From Dolomedes plantarius (taxonomy: Eukaryota > Arthropoda > Arachnida > Araneae > Dolomedidae): a stretch of DNA of 64,000 bases. Below are positions 23,950 through 36,086 of this stretch, one piece after another. Position numbers and translations under genes: made by a program. The stretch covers positions 118,804,931-118,868,930 of the forward strand of contig OU015491.1 of the NCBI GenBank assembly GCA_907164885.2, given 5' to 3'. How positions within the stretch are numbered: the stretch's first letter is position 1; every line of letters begins with the position of its first letter. The notes beneath the pieces were generated by a model, which saw only the letters and a list, made by a program, of their open reading frames with translations, was not told the DNA's origin and did no database searches.

Positions 23950-24911
23950 AGCAGGAGAGCGAATCCAAAACTGTCTTTTTTTCACTTCCCGCCAAGAGGG
24001 TTAATCCCCCCCTTCGCTCGACAACCTCCAAGCAAGCAGTTCCGGTCGTTGAGTCATTGGGGATAAACAGGGGAGGGGAATAATAGGAGTCCATTCCTGA
24101 CAGGTTGTTTTTTGTAAGAAAAGTGAATTTTCGAATAAACATAATTTTATAATTGGCAATATGTATTTTACCTTACACACGCACTCTTATATGCAAACAT
24201 CTCTAAAAACGCTTGATAATAGTATTTGTTTTTCAATAGCTGTTTCTTTTCATCAGTACACTTCACAACATAGAGATCATACACTGTTTTTAAATATTAA
24301 GGTTAGGACACTGATACTTTTTTTGTTAACACAACCGTCGTAACTCTGGTAGCAAGGGAAAGACTTGATGTGGGCAACAACATGAAAATCATTAATTTTG
24401 TTTGAAGTTGCTTTATTCCTGCTACCAATCACTCCAAATTCCTTTTTTTACTAAGGCGTCTATACAGACTTTCCAAACTCATTCTCATTATTCTAGGAAA
24501 ATTTTCTTGTAAACTCTCACATTCTCATTTTCGTGAAATAGTGAAATACTCTGGTCTCATCTGAACCACTGTCATCTTTTGAACATGATCTCATAGTCTT
24601 TGAGCTCTGTACCAGACTGTGAGGTAAGTTCGAAGTAATAAAATAAGTTAAATCTCAGAATGCACCTACTAAAGCACGTCCTTGTTCATGATTCAGAAAA
24701 TGGATTTGGTCTACTATACCTCTGAAAGAAAATCAGTTGTTATTCAGTGGGACACATCATTGTTGCCATCTGATGGTTAAAATTTGAAGGACGAACTAGG
24801 TTCACTATTGCATTAAAATATATAATGCGTTTACTGTATAATTACAGTGTTAGTACGAAATAGCCAAAAAGTGGACTTGGTTCTCTTTAACACTGATCCC
24901 CCCTCTCTCTT

Positions 24912-24973
<62 letters not shown>
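23950..24973. other. Unannotated DNA ending in (AT)n
   Basis: No gene recognised. A GC-richer patch lies at 23,990-24,110. An (AT)n tract at about 24,917-24,972 abuts the Tc1 element. Confidence 0.5.
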
Positions 24974-24974
<1 letters not shown>

Positions 24975-26514
24975 TGCTCAAAAGAATTAGGGTAACACAT
25001 GGTTTTAACGAAATTACGCAAATACCGATAAGTAACATAAAATAAATCATCCATAAATTAAAGCATAGCAGGAAACAGAAGAATAAAACTTCATATGCAA
25101 ATCAAAGTTCATGACGTCAAAAAAAAAAAAGAAAAAGAACGTAAGGGCGGAAATCGGGATGTTGCAGAAACGTCTGTTTCACTGCCTTAACTGTGAAATT
25201 CGATTGCTCAGTTATTCTTTTTGAGAAAAGGTGACTTGAAAATGTCTCAACAATGTGATTTACTGGAATCCAAGGCATGTCGTATTATAGGCAGACTTGA
25301 ATCCGGGAAAACACAACGTAGTGTCGCGGACGCTGTTGGAGTCGCCAGAAGTGTCATTGCAAGGCTGTGGAATAGATTCAAAGAAACAGGGAATGTTAGA
25401 CGTCGACCAGGGCAAGATCGGCCACGTGCCATTACAGCAACTGATGACCGGTATATACTGTTAACAGCTCGTCGAAACAGAACACACAATGCTACTCAGC
25501 TGCAAAGACAGTTGCTCTTAGCAACAGGACGAAGGGTGTCCAGCCAAACAGTATGTAATAGGCTTCATCAGGGAGGTCTCTATGCACGTAGGCCAATGGT
25601 CTGCATTCCGTTGACCTCACGCCACCGTGCGGCTCGAAGAAGATGGGCTGCTAAACATCGAGATTGGGAGCAACATGATTGGAGCCAAGTGCTGTTTACA
25701 GACGAGTCCCGATTCAGTCTGGAGTGTGACACCCGACGTGTTTTGGTATGTAGGGAAAGAGGCACTCGAAATAACCCCACACTCGTTCTTGAAAGGTCAC
25801 AAGACCAATTAGCTGGTTTTATGGTATGGGGTGGAATCAGCATAGGTGGACGTAAGGACCTGCATATCATTCGGAATGGTACTTTTCGGCCCGAAGGTAT
25901 GCAGAAGATATACTGAGACCTCATGTCATAACTTACGCTGCAGCCATTGGAGATTCCTTTGTTTTCCAGCATGATAATGCCAGACCGCATACAGCTCGTC
26001 TTGTGGAGAACATGCTTGAAGCTGAAACAATACAGCGTATGGAATGGCCAGCGTGCTCTCCTGACCTGAATCCAATCGAGCATGTTTGGGACATGCTCGG
26101 ACGACGCATTGCTGCGAGACCAAGGCTTCCTTTTACTCTCCGAGACTTGGAGATTGCACTTCTTGAGGAGTGGAACAGTATTCCCCAAAGTCTTATCGAT
26201 AACATCATCGCATCCATGGAAAACGGGTGTGCAGCAGTCTTAGCTGTTCGAGAAAACCACACGCCATATTAAAAATCTTGCATCATTTCTAAACAATACT
26301 TTTTTTATCGTTTACATGCAACCAAATTGTTGCCCTAAATCATCTTTTTATATTTTTTCCATATTTTCAAAGAATTAAAGCTTAATTACAAAATTTTACG
26401 TCTTTTCTCTGTATTGAGCATTGATACGCATGCACTATCCATTTTATGCCAATACGTGGCTGTCTCGCACGGTTTTCTTAACTTCTTTGCTTGCTCCCCT
26501 AATTTCTTTGAGCA

Positions 26515-26517
<3 letters not shown>
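24974..26517 (+). mobile_element. Tc1 element A, nearly intact
   Basis: The left end CTGCTCAAAAGAATTAGGG and the reverse complement of the right end, CACTGCTCAAAGAAATTAGG, are terminal inverted repeats of about 20 bp. TA abuts both, and both sides run straight into long (AT)n tracts. The element is about 1.54 kb and holds one transposase gene on the plus strand. It belongs to the Tc1 branch of IS630/Tc1/mariner. One frameshift in the gene should make this copy non-autonomous. Confidence 0.9.
25242..26272 (+). pseudogene. Tc1 transposase with one frameshift
   Basis: I start at MSQQCDLLES; an upstream TTG would only add leader residues. Residues 1-120 hold two helix-turn-helix-like DNA-binding segments separated by a GRPR-like RRPGQDRPR. 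The catalytic core has the first Asp in LFTDESRF (about residue 154). After a 1-base shift near 25,893-25,898 the other frame carries the second Asp in QHDNARPHTAR and the Glu in SPDLNPIEHVWD, 34 residues apart (DD34E). It ends at ENHTPY. The full length would be about 343 residues, normal for Tc1. The enzyme would cut and paste the element at TA sites in the nucleus. The shift removes the second Asp and the Glu from the translated product, so no activity is expected unless it is a sequencing error. Confidence 0.9.

Positions 26518-26590
<73 letters not shown>
26518..26590. repeat. (AT)n microsatellite
   Basis: About 36 AT units directly adjoining the right end of Tc1 element A. Repeat-peptide frames across it on both strands are artefacts. 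Confidence 0.95.
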
Positions 26591-26593
<3 letters not shown>

Positions 26594-27376
26594 CATTCAT
26601 GTTTTAAAACTGGTTTAGTAACCTCTAACATTAATGTTACTTCGGTTAGTCGTGGGGGGGGGGGGTGTTGTGATTTAATTTTACTCTGTGATTGGACTGA
26701 AACAAATGTCAAAAACTTGGTGTCTTTTGCCTTGGGCTACATTGATGACTCAAAATTCTCGTTGTAAATATCGCCATGTTTTGCCTTCAAATGTCCAGAT
26801 AAATTCGTGGTATTGCCAGAAGTTTTGATGGACTAAAGGCAAATATTGCATTTCGCCAATTTGTCAGAGGTTTTGCAAAAATATTTCCAAACGGTACTTT
26901 TGGGATTCATCTTACTAATAATCTTAACGTTAAATTATATAAAACCAGCACAAAGCAAAAACTTACATGGCTGCTCTGGTGTATATACTACTTATAAAAT
27001 AAAACCCTACGGAAGTTTCTACATTCCAAGCGCTCTGATTGGTTCATTGGTTGTTGATTGCCATTTGTCTGTTTGCTAAGGAATCGTTCCCCCTTTTGCA
27101 TTCGTCCTTTTCAGAATTCAGACTTACATTTACGGTGACAATTATGCTACGTGGTAAATTTTTAAATTATGGTACTTTTCATTAAAAAAAAACATTGAGA
27201 CAACGTAAAACATGGAGTACAAAACATCTGTGTTTAAAAAACATCGGCTTCCATAAATCGATGTTAGAACATCGATGCTTTTATCAAAACATCGATGTTT
27301 TGAATGTCGCATCCCTATTGTGCACTTATGAGATGCGCATTTGGGAGAGTTTAAAAGCACGATTGATCGCGCCATA
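26591..27376. other. Non-coding DNA with a poly-G run
   Basis: No gene recognised. A run of ten or more G lies near 26,654-26,666. The stretch includes the ATCGATG-rich segment described separately. Confidence 0.5.
27215..27325. repeat. ATCGATG-rich segment, possible hAT end
   Basis: CATCGATG or close variants occur several times in 100 bp, arranged as inverted copies, and the block ends TTGAATGTCGCATCCCTA. Read from the other strand this begins TAGGGATGCGACATTC, like many hAT-type termini. No partner end was found, so this is a weak call. Confidence 0.35.
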
Positions 27377-28383
27377 GGGCGACAGTACGAACAATTGACG
27401 GATTTTGAGAGGGGGTGAATAGTAGGCCTCAGAGAAGCAGGTTGGTCGAACAGGCGTTTCGGCAGCCACCTCGGTCGGAGCGATATGGTAGTTGCTCGGT
27501 GTTGGCAACAATGGATCACGGAAGGGATAGTCTAAGGTCGCGGAGGGTCAGGGCGTCCCAGTAACACAAATGCGAGCGAGGATTGTGCAATCATAAGAGC
27601 AGCCACGTTCGAACCAAAAACGTGGCTAGAATCATTTACCACCAACGCCATTTACCACCTTACGCACATCCGGTGGTATGAAAGGAATCCATTGGGAGAC
27701 GATTGGCCGACGCAGGTATAAGGAGCTGACGTCCATTAAGACGCCTACCATGGACCCCACATCATAGGCAGTGTCTATTGGATTTTCGCCGACCTTAGGC
27801 AAGCTGGAGTGTGACCGACTGGAGGCGTGTGATCTTCAGCGATGAATCCTGATTTAATCTCGATGCTAGTGACCAGCGCATACGCGTGTGGAGGCGGACA
27901 GGCCACCGGTCCGATCCGGCATTTGTTGTCGAGAGGCATACAATGATGACACAAGGTGTGACAGTGTGGGGAGCGATTTGTTGGAACACACGATTCAATC
28001 TAGTCGTCCTTCAACGCACTTTGACGGCACGCAGTTACGAGATTTTAACGTCAGTTGTACTGCCTATGCTATCAAGTCGCCTAGGTGCCATTTATCAGCA
28101 AGACAACGCTCATCCACATACTGCGCGACTCTCCCAACAATATTTTCAAGGATATGACGTACTCCCGTGGCCTGCCAGGTCACCAGACCTCTCACCAATA
28201 GAGCACGCATGGGACGTGCTTGGAAGGCAACTGCAGCCGTCCCGGAATACTGGGGAATTAACTGCCCAGTTGCAAAGATTATGGCAGGATGTTCCGCAGG
28301 AGGTCACTGGTGACCTCATTGATTCGATGCCACGCCGTGTTTCGGCTTGTATAGCTGCCAGAGGTGGATTTACTACTTACTGA
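27377..28383 (+). pseudogene. Tc1 transposase relic (element B)
   Basis: The N-terminal part is decayed but readable: RQYEQLTDFERG and GWSNRRF match the helix-turn-helix start of the intact copy at 51,718. The first catalytic segment VIFSDES is followed by a TGA where the intact copy has Arg, a C-to-T change. From 27,886 the frame is open: QGVTVWGA, then QQDNAHPHTAR with the second Asp, then SPDLSPIEHAWD with the Glu, ending ARGGFTTY. By my count 32 residues separate Asp and Glu. The likely start codon reads ATA. The right terminal repeat is present at 28,502-28,538 but no left one is visible, so the element is 5'-truncated as well as mutated. Confidence 0.88.
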
Positions 28384-28501
28384 TTTGTAACCTTTTTCAT
28401 ACCATATGTTCTTAATAAATGGTCTGTTCTTCTGAATTTGTAATCATTTGCGTATCTCCTCATAGACTACATGCATGTTAAGTTTCGTGATAGTAGTTCA
28501 T

Positions 28502-28540
28502 TTTCTTCTGGGTGCATATATTTTTTTGTGACAGAGTGTA
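28502..28540 (-). repeat. Right terminal repeat of Tc1 element B
   Basis: Read inward from the end it is CACTCTGTCACAAAAAAAT followed by ATATGCACCC, next to TA. It resembles the ends of element C only in general form. Confidence 0.7.
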
Positions 28541-28702
28541 TATGTATATATATATATATATATATATGAACTTAATAGTTAAATAAAGAATTTACGACTT
28601 ATTTGTGTAAGACATTTTAATTCTTCCTAGTAAGTTGAAAATCAATATTAATTCCTATAGAACAATAAATTTTAACAGGAAGAAATGTATTTAGAGTTTC
28701 CG

Positions 28703-28735
28703 TCTGGGTGCATATATTTTTGTGTGACAGTGTAT
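28703..28735 (-). repeat. Second copy of the same terminal repeat
   Basis: CTGGGTGCATATATTTTT then TGTGACAGTGTA repeats the end of element B about 200 bp further right, in the same orientation and with only small differences. Confidence 0.65.
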
Positions 28736-28737
28736 AT

Positions 28738-29616
28738 GTAAACACACGTAACTGTTGAATATAAATGATATTTCGTATCTGATGGATCCGTCTACTACAG
28801 TGGAGCTACATTTTGATTCTTGCATTCTGTAGATGCTATTTCAGACGTAGGTTTTCTTTGAATTGGTTCTCTTCCAACTCTAGACGCATTTTTCAGTTAT
28901 AGCAGTTAAAAAAATTAAAGCGGCTGCGAAAATATAATGTAAATATTTACTTAATAAAATAAAAGTTATTGAAAGCAATCCTAATGAAACATAATCCCAT
29001 TTAAAATGATTAAAATATTTTCTCGTTTTGAAAATGTTTTTTCTTGTAGGATTCTAAATTTCTTATGCAAAAAATGAAACTCTGAATGTAACAGATAATT
29101 GGTTTTATTTCTACTCTAAGATAAATAGTCATTAAAATATTTAATCTTAGAAGCTTATCAAAGAAGAAGGGCATAAAGATTTCTAAAATTTCTTTTTGAT
29201 GATTTATAAGACAGAAAAACGATTAAAGAGGTAAATTTTGTAAAAAAAATTATACTATCGTAGCATTGTGTATTTTTAAAGAGAAAATTTATGAAAGAAA
29301 AATTAAGGAATTTCTTTGTTAGAACTGCTTAGAATTATGGTATTGGAACTAATTATATCGCATATATTCTTTTAATGCGTTTAATAATGAAACGTATACT
29401 CTTTTGGTAATTGATATGATTAATTCGTACGAGTTACTGGCTATTTAAATAATGATTGTTATTAATTTAAAGTGAACTAAATCAATTAAAACCGTAAAAA
29501 GTAATATTTGTTTAATTGTGTATAACACTTCTCATAATGATAAATATTACACTCGTAATTTAATTAAAGGTGACCAAAAATATAAACTTGAATTTTAGCT
29601 TAACGTTTGTCCAATA
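28738..29616. other. AT-rich DNA, nothing recognised
   Basis: No coding, RNA or mobile-element signature is visible in this stretch. Confidence 0.5.
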
Positions 29617-29756
29617 AAGGTCTGTTCACATAGAATTCGTCAGCATCAGAGTTAAAGATTTCGTTGGCGCTGATTGGTATAATGGGTCAATGATTGGTAT
29701 ATGTTTGGTTAAAAAATTTTGCGCTTGCACAGGCAGTTTCTATGTGAACAGGCCCT
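29617..29756. mobile_element. 140-bp MITE with CTGTTCACATAGAA ends
   Basis: The left end AAGGTCTGTTCACATAGAA and the complement of the right end, AGGGCCTGTTCACATAGAA, are near-identical inverted repeats. The interior has no frame. Ends of this type remind me of PIF/Harbinger-like MITEs, but no target duplication settles it. Confidence 0.72.
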
Positions 29757-29757
29757 A

Positions 29758-30673
29758 AGGGGCTATTCACTTTGCGTCCAATAGCAACAGCGTTGCTCTT
29801 ATTGAAATATATTTAACCAATTACAAACCTCCCAAAGATTAGCCACGAAATTGGTAAGGTCTGTGATTGTTTTAAGAGGATACAGGACCTGGAAGTTCAA
29901 CGAAATTACTATAAATATAGTCCAATTCTAACTACAAAAACTCAAATAATATTAGGAAAGAAATTTTCTTTCTTTATACATATAAAGTACACATCTTCAA
30001 ATATTTCATACATAAAAATGGAAATTATAAATCTATAAATAATTTTCAAGTTAGCAGTTTAGAATTTAGTATGATTAACTGATGATTAAAAATCATAAAG
30101 TGCTGGGCGCATCATAAAATTGAGATATATGCTTACAGAAAATAATTAATGTTCAAAATACACTTGTAATATATTTGCCATTAATTTAAAACCAAGTAAA
30201 TTGTAATAAATATTATTTAAATTAAAAATTGAGCAAAAATTGAAAAAATTCCAAAATTATCACATTTATTTGCATAATATTCCCCCATAAAAAAAAGTAT
30301 TCCAAAATTTCGCATTTTTCTGGTTTTAAAATGTAGAGTACCATGAAATATACATAAGAGTGTAGTTTTATCAGTTTCCTATTCATAGTTCAAAATTAAT
30401 GCTGCACACAGTCTCAAAATCAACACTTAATCATATAAAATTCTAAACTGCTAATTTGAAAATTATTTATAGATTTATAATTTCCATTTTTATATACGAC
30501 ATATTTAAAGATATGTACTTTATATGTATAAATAAAGAAATTTCTTTTTCTAATATTATTTCAGTTTTTGTGGTTAGAATTAGACCATATTTATAGTAAT
30601 TTCGTCGAGCTTCAAGGTCCTGTGTCCTCATACGAGTAACTCTGACGCTGAAGGATGCAATGTGAGAGCCCCT
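29758..30673. mobile_element. Inverted-repeat element, unclassified (~0.9 kb)
   Basis: The ends AGGGGCTATTCAC and (complement of the right end) AGGGGCTCTCAC are inverted repeats. Homology continues inward: CAACGAAATTACTATAAATA near 29,900 recurs in reverse complement near 30,600. The arms are roughly 280-320 bp around an AT-rich centre. No gene is inside. It lies one base from the 140-bp MITE. It could be a foldback MITE. Confidence 0.68.
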
Positions 30674-32402
30674 AAAGGAAAAAAGGGGAATATTTGACCA
30701 AAATGAATGAAATATACTTTTTTAATAAACGTTTATAGTTTAATTATTAAATTATAAGTCATTTTTATTAAGTTAGTCAATACTGATTAATGGACTAAAG
30801 TGGATGAAATTTTTTATTTGTATTTTTTTATTTATTTTATTATTTTTTAAACCATATAAAGAGGCAGACACAATATGTAAATTAGGGAAAATAAAGTTAA
30901 TAAAATTGCATTTGTAAATCATTTCAACTGGTTATGTTGGAGACATATAACAAACTACTCTATGCAATTTTCTATATCCGTATTTTATACTTGCATACCA
31001 AATTATTAGAGGCAAACAATGGCAAACAATATCTACTACGGGGTTAAAAAAGGGGAATATGGATGTATTGATAAACGCAGTATGATTATAATTCAACTGT
31101 TAGTACTTAGTGCGGTTTAGATAAGGACGTGCTCAACAGATAACAGTGGAAATGGATGGAAGCCTTTTTAAGATTTATGAAAAGATAAACGGAAAATTAA
31201 ACAGAACTTTTGGGCCTCCAGCTTGGATTTTTGCTTTAAAAATATGGGAGAACGCTGTAATTATTTTGCTAGTCACTCGTTAAAGGGGAGATAAGTAGCT
31301 TTACACAAAATGGGATTTATCTCCCGTAATTACTAGAGAGCTAAAATTTAAGTGGTATTACTACCTTTAAAAATCGTGAATTCATAAAACATTTTTTTTT
31401 TTGTCTCATTGAATCATGTCTAGAGAAAAAAAATCCTATAATTACCCAAGATACGATTAAAAAGATGTAAGGACTGAAACCTATTCTAGAGTCGAAAAGG
31501 CAGACGACTCAAGCACTGGTCGGTGAACATATGCATTTATACTGAATTTTGTCTGTAATGAAGGTATTCGATACTAAGCTAAGATCAAACACTATAACAG
31601 CACAGTACACCGAATAAAAATAGAATCAAGAATGTCAAAATGACTCGTTGAGTCTGTGAGTTAGTCAAAATACACTTGAATCTTTGAGAAGGAGGCGAGG
31701 GAGGATTCTCAGCTTATTAGCACAACTTTTGAAAAAGAAGGGCTCAATGATTTTCGATGAATAGGGTGGTTTTTGAATAAAATATATTATTAAGATTTTG
31801 AATAAAATTTACTACTCTTTGAATGAAAAACGTTTTCAATGTATTTTTCCCGAGTTGACTTATTTTATAATCGACTAGTATCAGAAAGTCAAAATCAATT
31901 CACTATTTTTGAGGAAACCGTAAGGTGTATGATATATTTGTAATACACGAAATATTATTTTTTTTTACTTCCGATGTGACTTTATTAAAATTAAAAAGAA
32001 TAGCTGCAAAACATATGAAAATTCGGCGTTGAAAATATTGTGTTAAATAAAAAATAAAGATCATCAACGGAATCATTAATCATTAAAAAATATCCACGGA
32101 GTTTAATGATATTTTGATACAATATTGTTATAGCAATGAAACAAAAATTTTATTGTTTAGAGCAAAAAATTTTAAAAAAATCTTGCACTTAATAAAATAC
32201 TTTATATTTTAAATAGCACTTTCTTCAACTAGTTTTCTTTTGAAAAATATAAAATACGGATCTTTTAAAGTGTATACTAACTCATAAATCCAAGTATTTC
32301 ATTTATATTCTTAGGAAAGAAAAATGTGTGATTGTTGTCCAAGATTTAGGGACTCAAAAAAAATGAAATAAACAAAATTTAGAATTTGAAAGTTCTTTAA
32401 TC
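30674..32402. other. AT-rich DNA, nothing recognised
   Basis: No coding, RNA or mobile-element signature is visible in this stretch. Confidence 0.5.
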
Positions 32403-33120
32403 CTCTACAACAGAGATTCCCAACGGGGTTCAGGTGAAACCCTTGGGGGTGTATGGAAATAAAAAAAAAGGTCTATAGTATTCTAGGGGTCTATTAGGGG
32501 TCTATAATAAATTTTTCTGTTTTAAATTTCATTTATTTTTTTAGGATTGCAATTATTAGACTATAATATCCGTTTTAATATGTATAAATACAGATTTGCA
32601 TAGGGCAGAGTGATCCATGAATCTAAAGTCGAATGTCATGACGCTTTTGTATATGCCTCGAATGCCTCGAATGCCACAGTCAGCTTTTATTTGAGGACCA
32701 ACACTAGGCAGAACAGGGGAAATCCACTGGACCTTAAACAGCTCATGGGTGCTCCCGATGCAACCAATCAGAAGTAGTTTCATTTTTCTCTTGGCGATGT
32801 TTGTGCAATTTCAATAGATGTTTCTGAAATATTGTTTATATTTAAAAAATGAATTATAATGAATATAAATGAATTATAATATTTAAAAAATGAATTATTA
32901 TAAATTAAAAATGAAAATAGTACAAAAATAATCAAACATAAACCTAATGAACCATTTTTTTCTAATTTTTTGTTTATATTCTTATTCAAATTCTTATCTT
33001 TAAGTGTTTTATGTGCAATTATTCGTATTGTAATTATGTTGCATGCTGTATGCTGTAAATTTTAGAGAAAACTGTGAAGGGGTCGATGAAGGAGAAAGAT
33101 TGGGAACCTCTGCTCTACAA
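32403..33120. mobile_element. 702-bp non-autonomous hAT element
   Basis: The element 32,411-33,112 is flanked by a perfect 8-bp duplication CTCTACAA (32,403-32,410 and 33,113-33,120), the hAT signature length. Its ends are imperfect inverted repeats: CAGAGATTCCCAAC on the left and CAGAGGTTCCCAATC as the complement of the right. The interior has no transposase motif. A 75-codon frame at 32,556-32,783 (-) is unrecognised and includes a small internal duplication. It would need a transposase supplied by another hAT copy. Confidence 0.88.
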
Positions 33121-33660
33121 CGATAATTTTTACTACTCACCTTTTACATACACGATTCCTCACTATTCATTTAAATAATAACTATCATACTGAGTTGTCT
33201 TAAAAAAAGTATATACAGAATGTAAAAATCCAATTTTAAAATGATTTTACTGTAAATCATTTTTTTAGTTTAAAAAAAAAAATAAAAATTCATATAATGT
33301 ATGTCACTTACTATGCTGGAAAATTTTTTCATAAATTAAGAAATTAAAAATTTTATTTTCTTCAGGAAAAAAAATCGTTTAACTTTTAAGTTGTTTATTT
33401 AAGTTCATAAGTTGTCCTGTGAATGGCATTTAATTCTTTAAGCCTAACCTTCCCTCAGAAATATCTAAATTTGTTCATTTGGGTAAAATCATGAATGAAG
33501 AGTAAAATTTCTAGTAGTTTGTCAGCTGTACACTTTTCTTTAATATATCAGCCATCGACATTTCATGATAGCCTTGACGTGTTTTAGTTTAACGCCGTAA
33601 TAGCAAAATGAAAGAATCCCTCTACCACAAAGCACAAAGCATGGCCCAAGAGCTCTTTCT
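33121..33660. other. AT-rich DNA, nothing recognised
   Basis: No coding, RNA or mobile-element signature is visible in this stretch. Confidence 0.5.
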
Positions 33661-33824
<164 letters not shown>

Positions 33825-33828
33825 ACAG

Positions 33829-34060
33829 TGCCCTGTCAGCGGCAACAACCTCCACCGTTTGCACGGTGCACATTTATTTCTCTCGATTTTTGAACCTAAA
33901 AAATCTTGAAAAATTTTCCAGTTAAAGGTTGTAAAAGGATTTTACTTATCTAAATTGCTAACAGATGGCCCCACTAGCCATTTTCTGTTTATTTAACTGG
34001 AATATATTGAATGCAAGCGAAAGAAAGAAAAGAAAATTGGCGGTCCAAAAATAGACCACC
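33829..34060. mobile_element. piggyBac-like MITE, copy 3 (degraded)
   Basis: It shares CACCGTTTGCACGGTGCA, TTAAAGGTTGTAAAAGG and TTGAATGCAAG with the copies at 10,779 and 23,701. Neither TTAA is left at the ends, and the right side diverges after about 34,030. Confidence 0.7.
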
Positions 34061-34100
34061 GCGGGGCTTTTTGACATTGCTACCTTTAAATATTAACGAT

Positions 34101-34140
<40 letters not shown>

Positions 34141-34249
34141 CATTTAAATATGCGAGTGTTAATGATAATTCCTTTTAAGTTTCCATTTTAGTAAATCCCC
34201 AACTAGAATTAATTTGAGTACATCACTTTTCAACAATTATATACTTTAT

Positions 34250-34320
<71 letters not shown>

Positions 34321-35580
34321 ATGCCTTAAAAGAGATTATAGTTCGATGTCACAGGTATAATATATTGCATTGCGATTTCTATGAATATCGAAATGAATAA
34401 TAGGATTTATGCAGAGAAATATATATCATTTTTAACTAAAATTTTATTCGGTTCACTGTCTGATAATATTAATATATTATTTTCTGTATATTATAGTATA
34501 ACGATATTGTCTCTTTCAGTGATACAAATTTTAACTTCCTAATCAACTAATGTAAAAATAGTATCAATATTTTGTACAATAATATATAAAGAGAATAACA
34601 CACATTCATACAAGTTTCCAATTTTAAAGCATGGCACTGAAAAACTAGTCGCATACACTATTCCGGTGTTAATTTATCAATTCACATAAAGCTCCTCCGT
34701 CTCTAGGCACTTGTCGACAAGCAAGCAGCAAAATCGTCACATTATGTCTGCTTAGATGAAACTTCAAATTCAATATCAATATTCAATAAATGGGACAGAA
34801 ATCTAAGGATTTTTTTTTTTACTTTGGGAACCTCCTCTACACTCGTATAAAATGAAAATTAGATCGCAAAAATTGAAGATTACTTTTAAGATTCTGTCAC
34901 TGCAGATTTCAGTCGCTGCTTGCTTTTTGTTCAGTTTTTGAATTTTTAAGATTAATTTTCACTCGTGTGGAGTATAATTTGCAAAATTAAATATACATTT
35001 ATCCCACAGAACACTTCGCCTATTATATAATAATAAAATAAATCACGAAAATCATGAGATGACGAAAAACTGACGAAAAGAATTATATTAAAAAAATTTG
35101 AAAAAACTATCACGAAAAGCCGTCGAATCAAATACTTATTCATTAAAAATCTGAAGCAAATTTCATTTTAAAAGTACCTTAAAAACTTTTGATAAATTAG
35201 CGTCAACTTTGTCAAACATTAAAATCCCATTCATTTGAATAACCTCGTTTGGACTGTTAATACATGAAACTCGAAACAAATTTTGCATTGATAAATGACC
35301 AACTCTATTTACTCTCCGTTACAGGGTATTCATTAGTGCAGAATTCGAAACTCTATCATGGCAATGATAAATACAGTGTATTATTATATTTGAAATATCC
35401 GCTTTTACGCAGTTTATTTTTGATGATTTCAAACAATGAGATTTATAAATAAGCCGTTTCATTAATGCAGTATCGCAGTTTGGTTCATAGCATTTTCATC
35501 GCTCGGGCAGGTATATATAACTTTTATTGCTCCCATCGTTTATGAAGAGAAAAACCAAGCCACATATGCACTAATAATTC

Positions 35581-35582
<2 letters not shown>
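34061..35582. other. AT-rich DNA with two (AT)n tracts
   Basis: Microsatellites lie at about 34,107-34,138 and 34,254-34,316. No gene recognised. Confidence 0.55.

Positions 35583-35671
<89 letters not shown>
35583..35671. repeat. (AT)n microsatellite
   Basis: About 44 AT units directly at the left end of the 2.7-kb TIR transposon. Confidence 0.95.
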
Positions 35672-35676
<5 letters not shown>

Positions 35677-36086
35677 GGTGGGCCGAAAAACCATTTTTAT
35701 TTTTTTTCGGGAACGGCTAATTGAAAAAAGTTGTTACACTTATAGATGAGAAAAACCGTAAGAAAAATTTTGTGAAAAAATAATACCTTCCGAATTCACT
35801 CAAAAATCTCGAATTCACTTCAAAGTTTCGAAATAAATAAGAAAATGAAGATTTCTTTTCCAATTTTTTGAAACCCTCAAACGTTTGAAATTTGAAAAGT
35901 GCTAGTTTAGGTTGTGCAGGGTAGAGCTAATAGTACGTGAAAAAAAATTTAAACCCTTGATTATTCAATATTTACTATTCGCGCATTGCCTTAAAAACTA
36001 GCGTAAAAGCCGTATTTTGAAGGATTGAAATAAGACGTTCTTCCACGTTTCTTTTTGATGTAGCCGCATGTAAATGCCCTATTTTT

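Noticed and set aside
24161..24343. Short frames at 24,161, 26,846, 35,264, 44,356 and 50,862
   Set aside because: Lengths expected by chance; no motif or splice support.
25580..26262. Minus-strand frames of 202 and 109 codons across Tc1 element A
   Set aside because: Opposite-strand shadows of the transposase; DDE motifs and TIR layout fix the plus strand.
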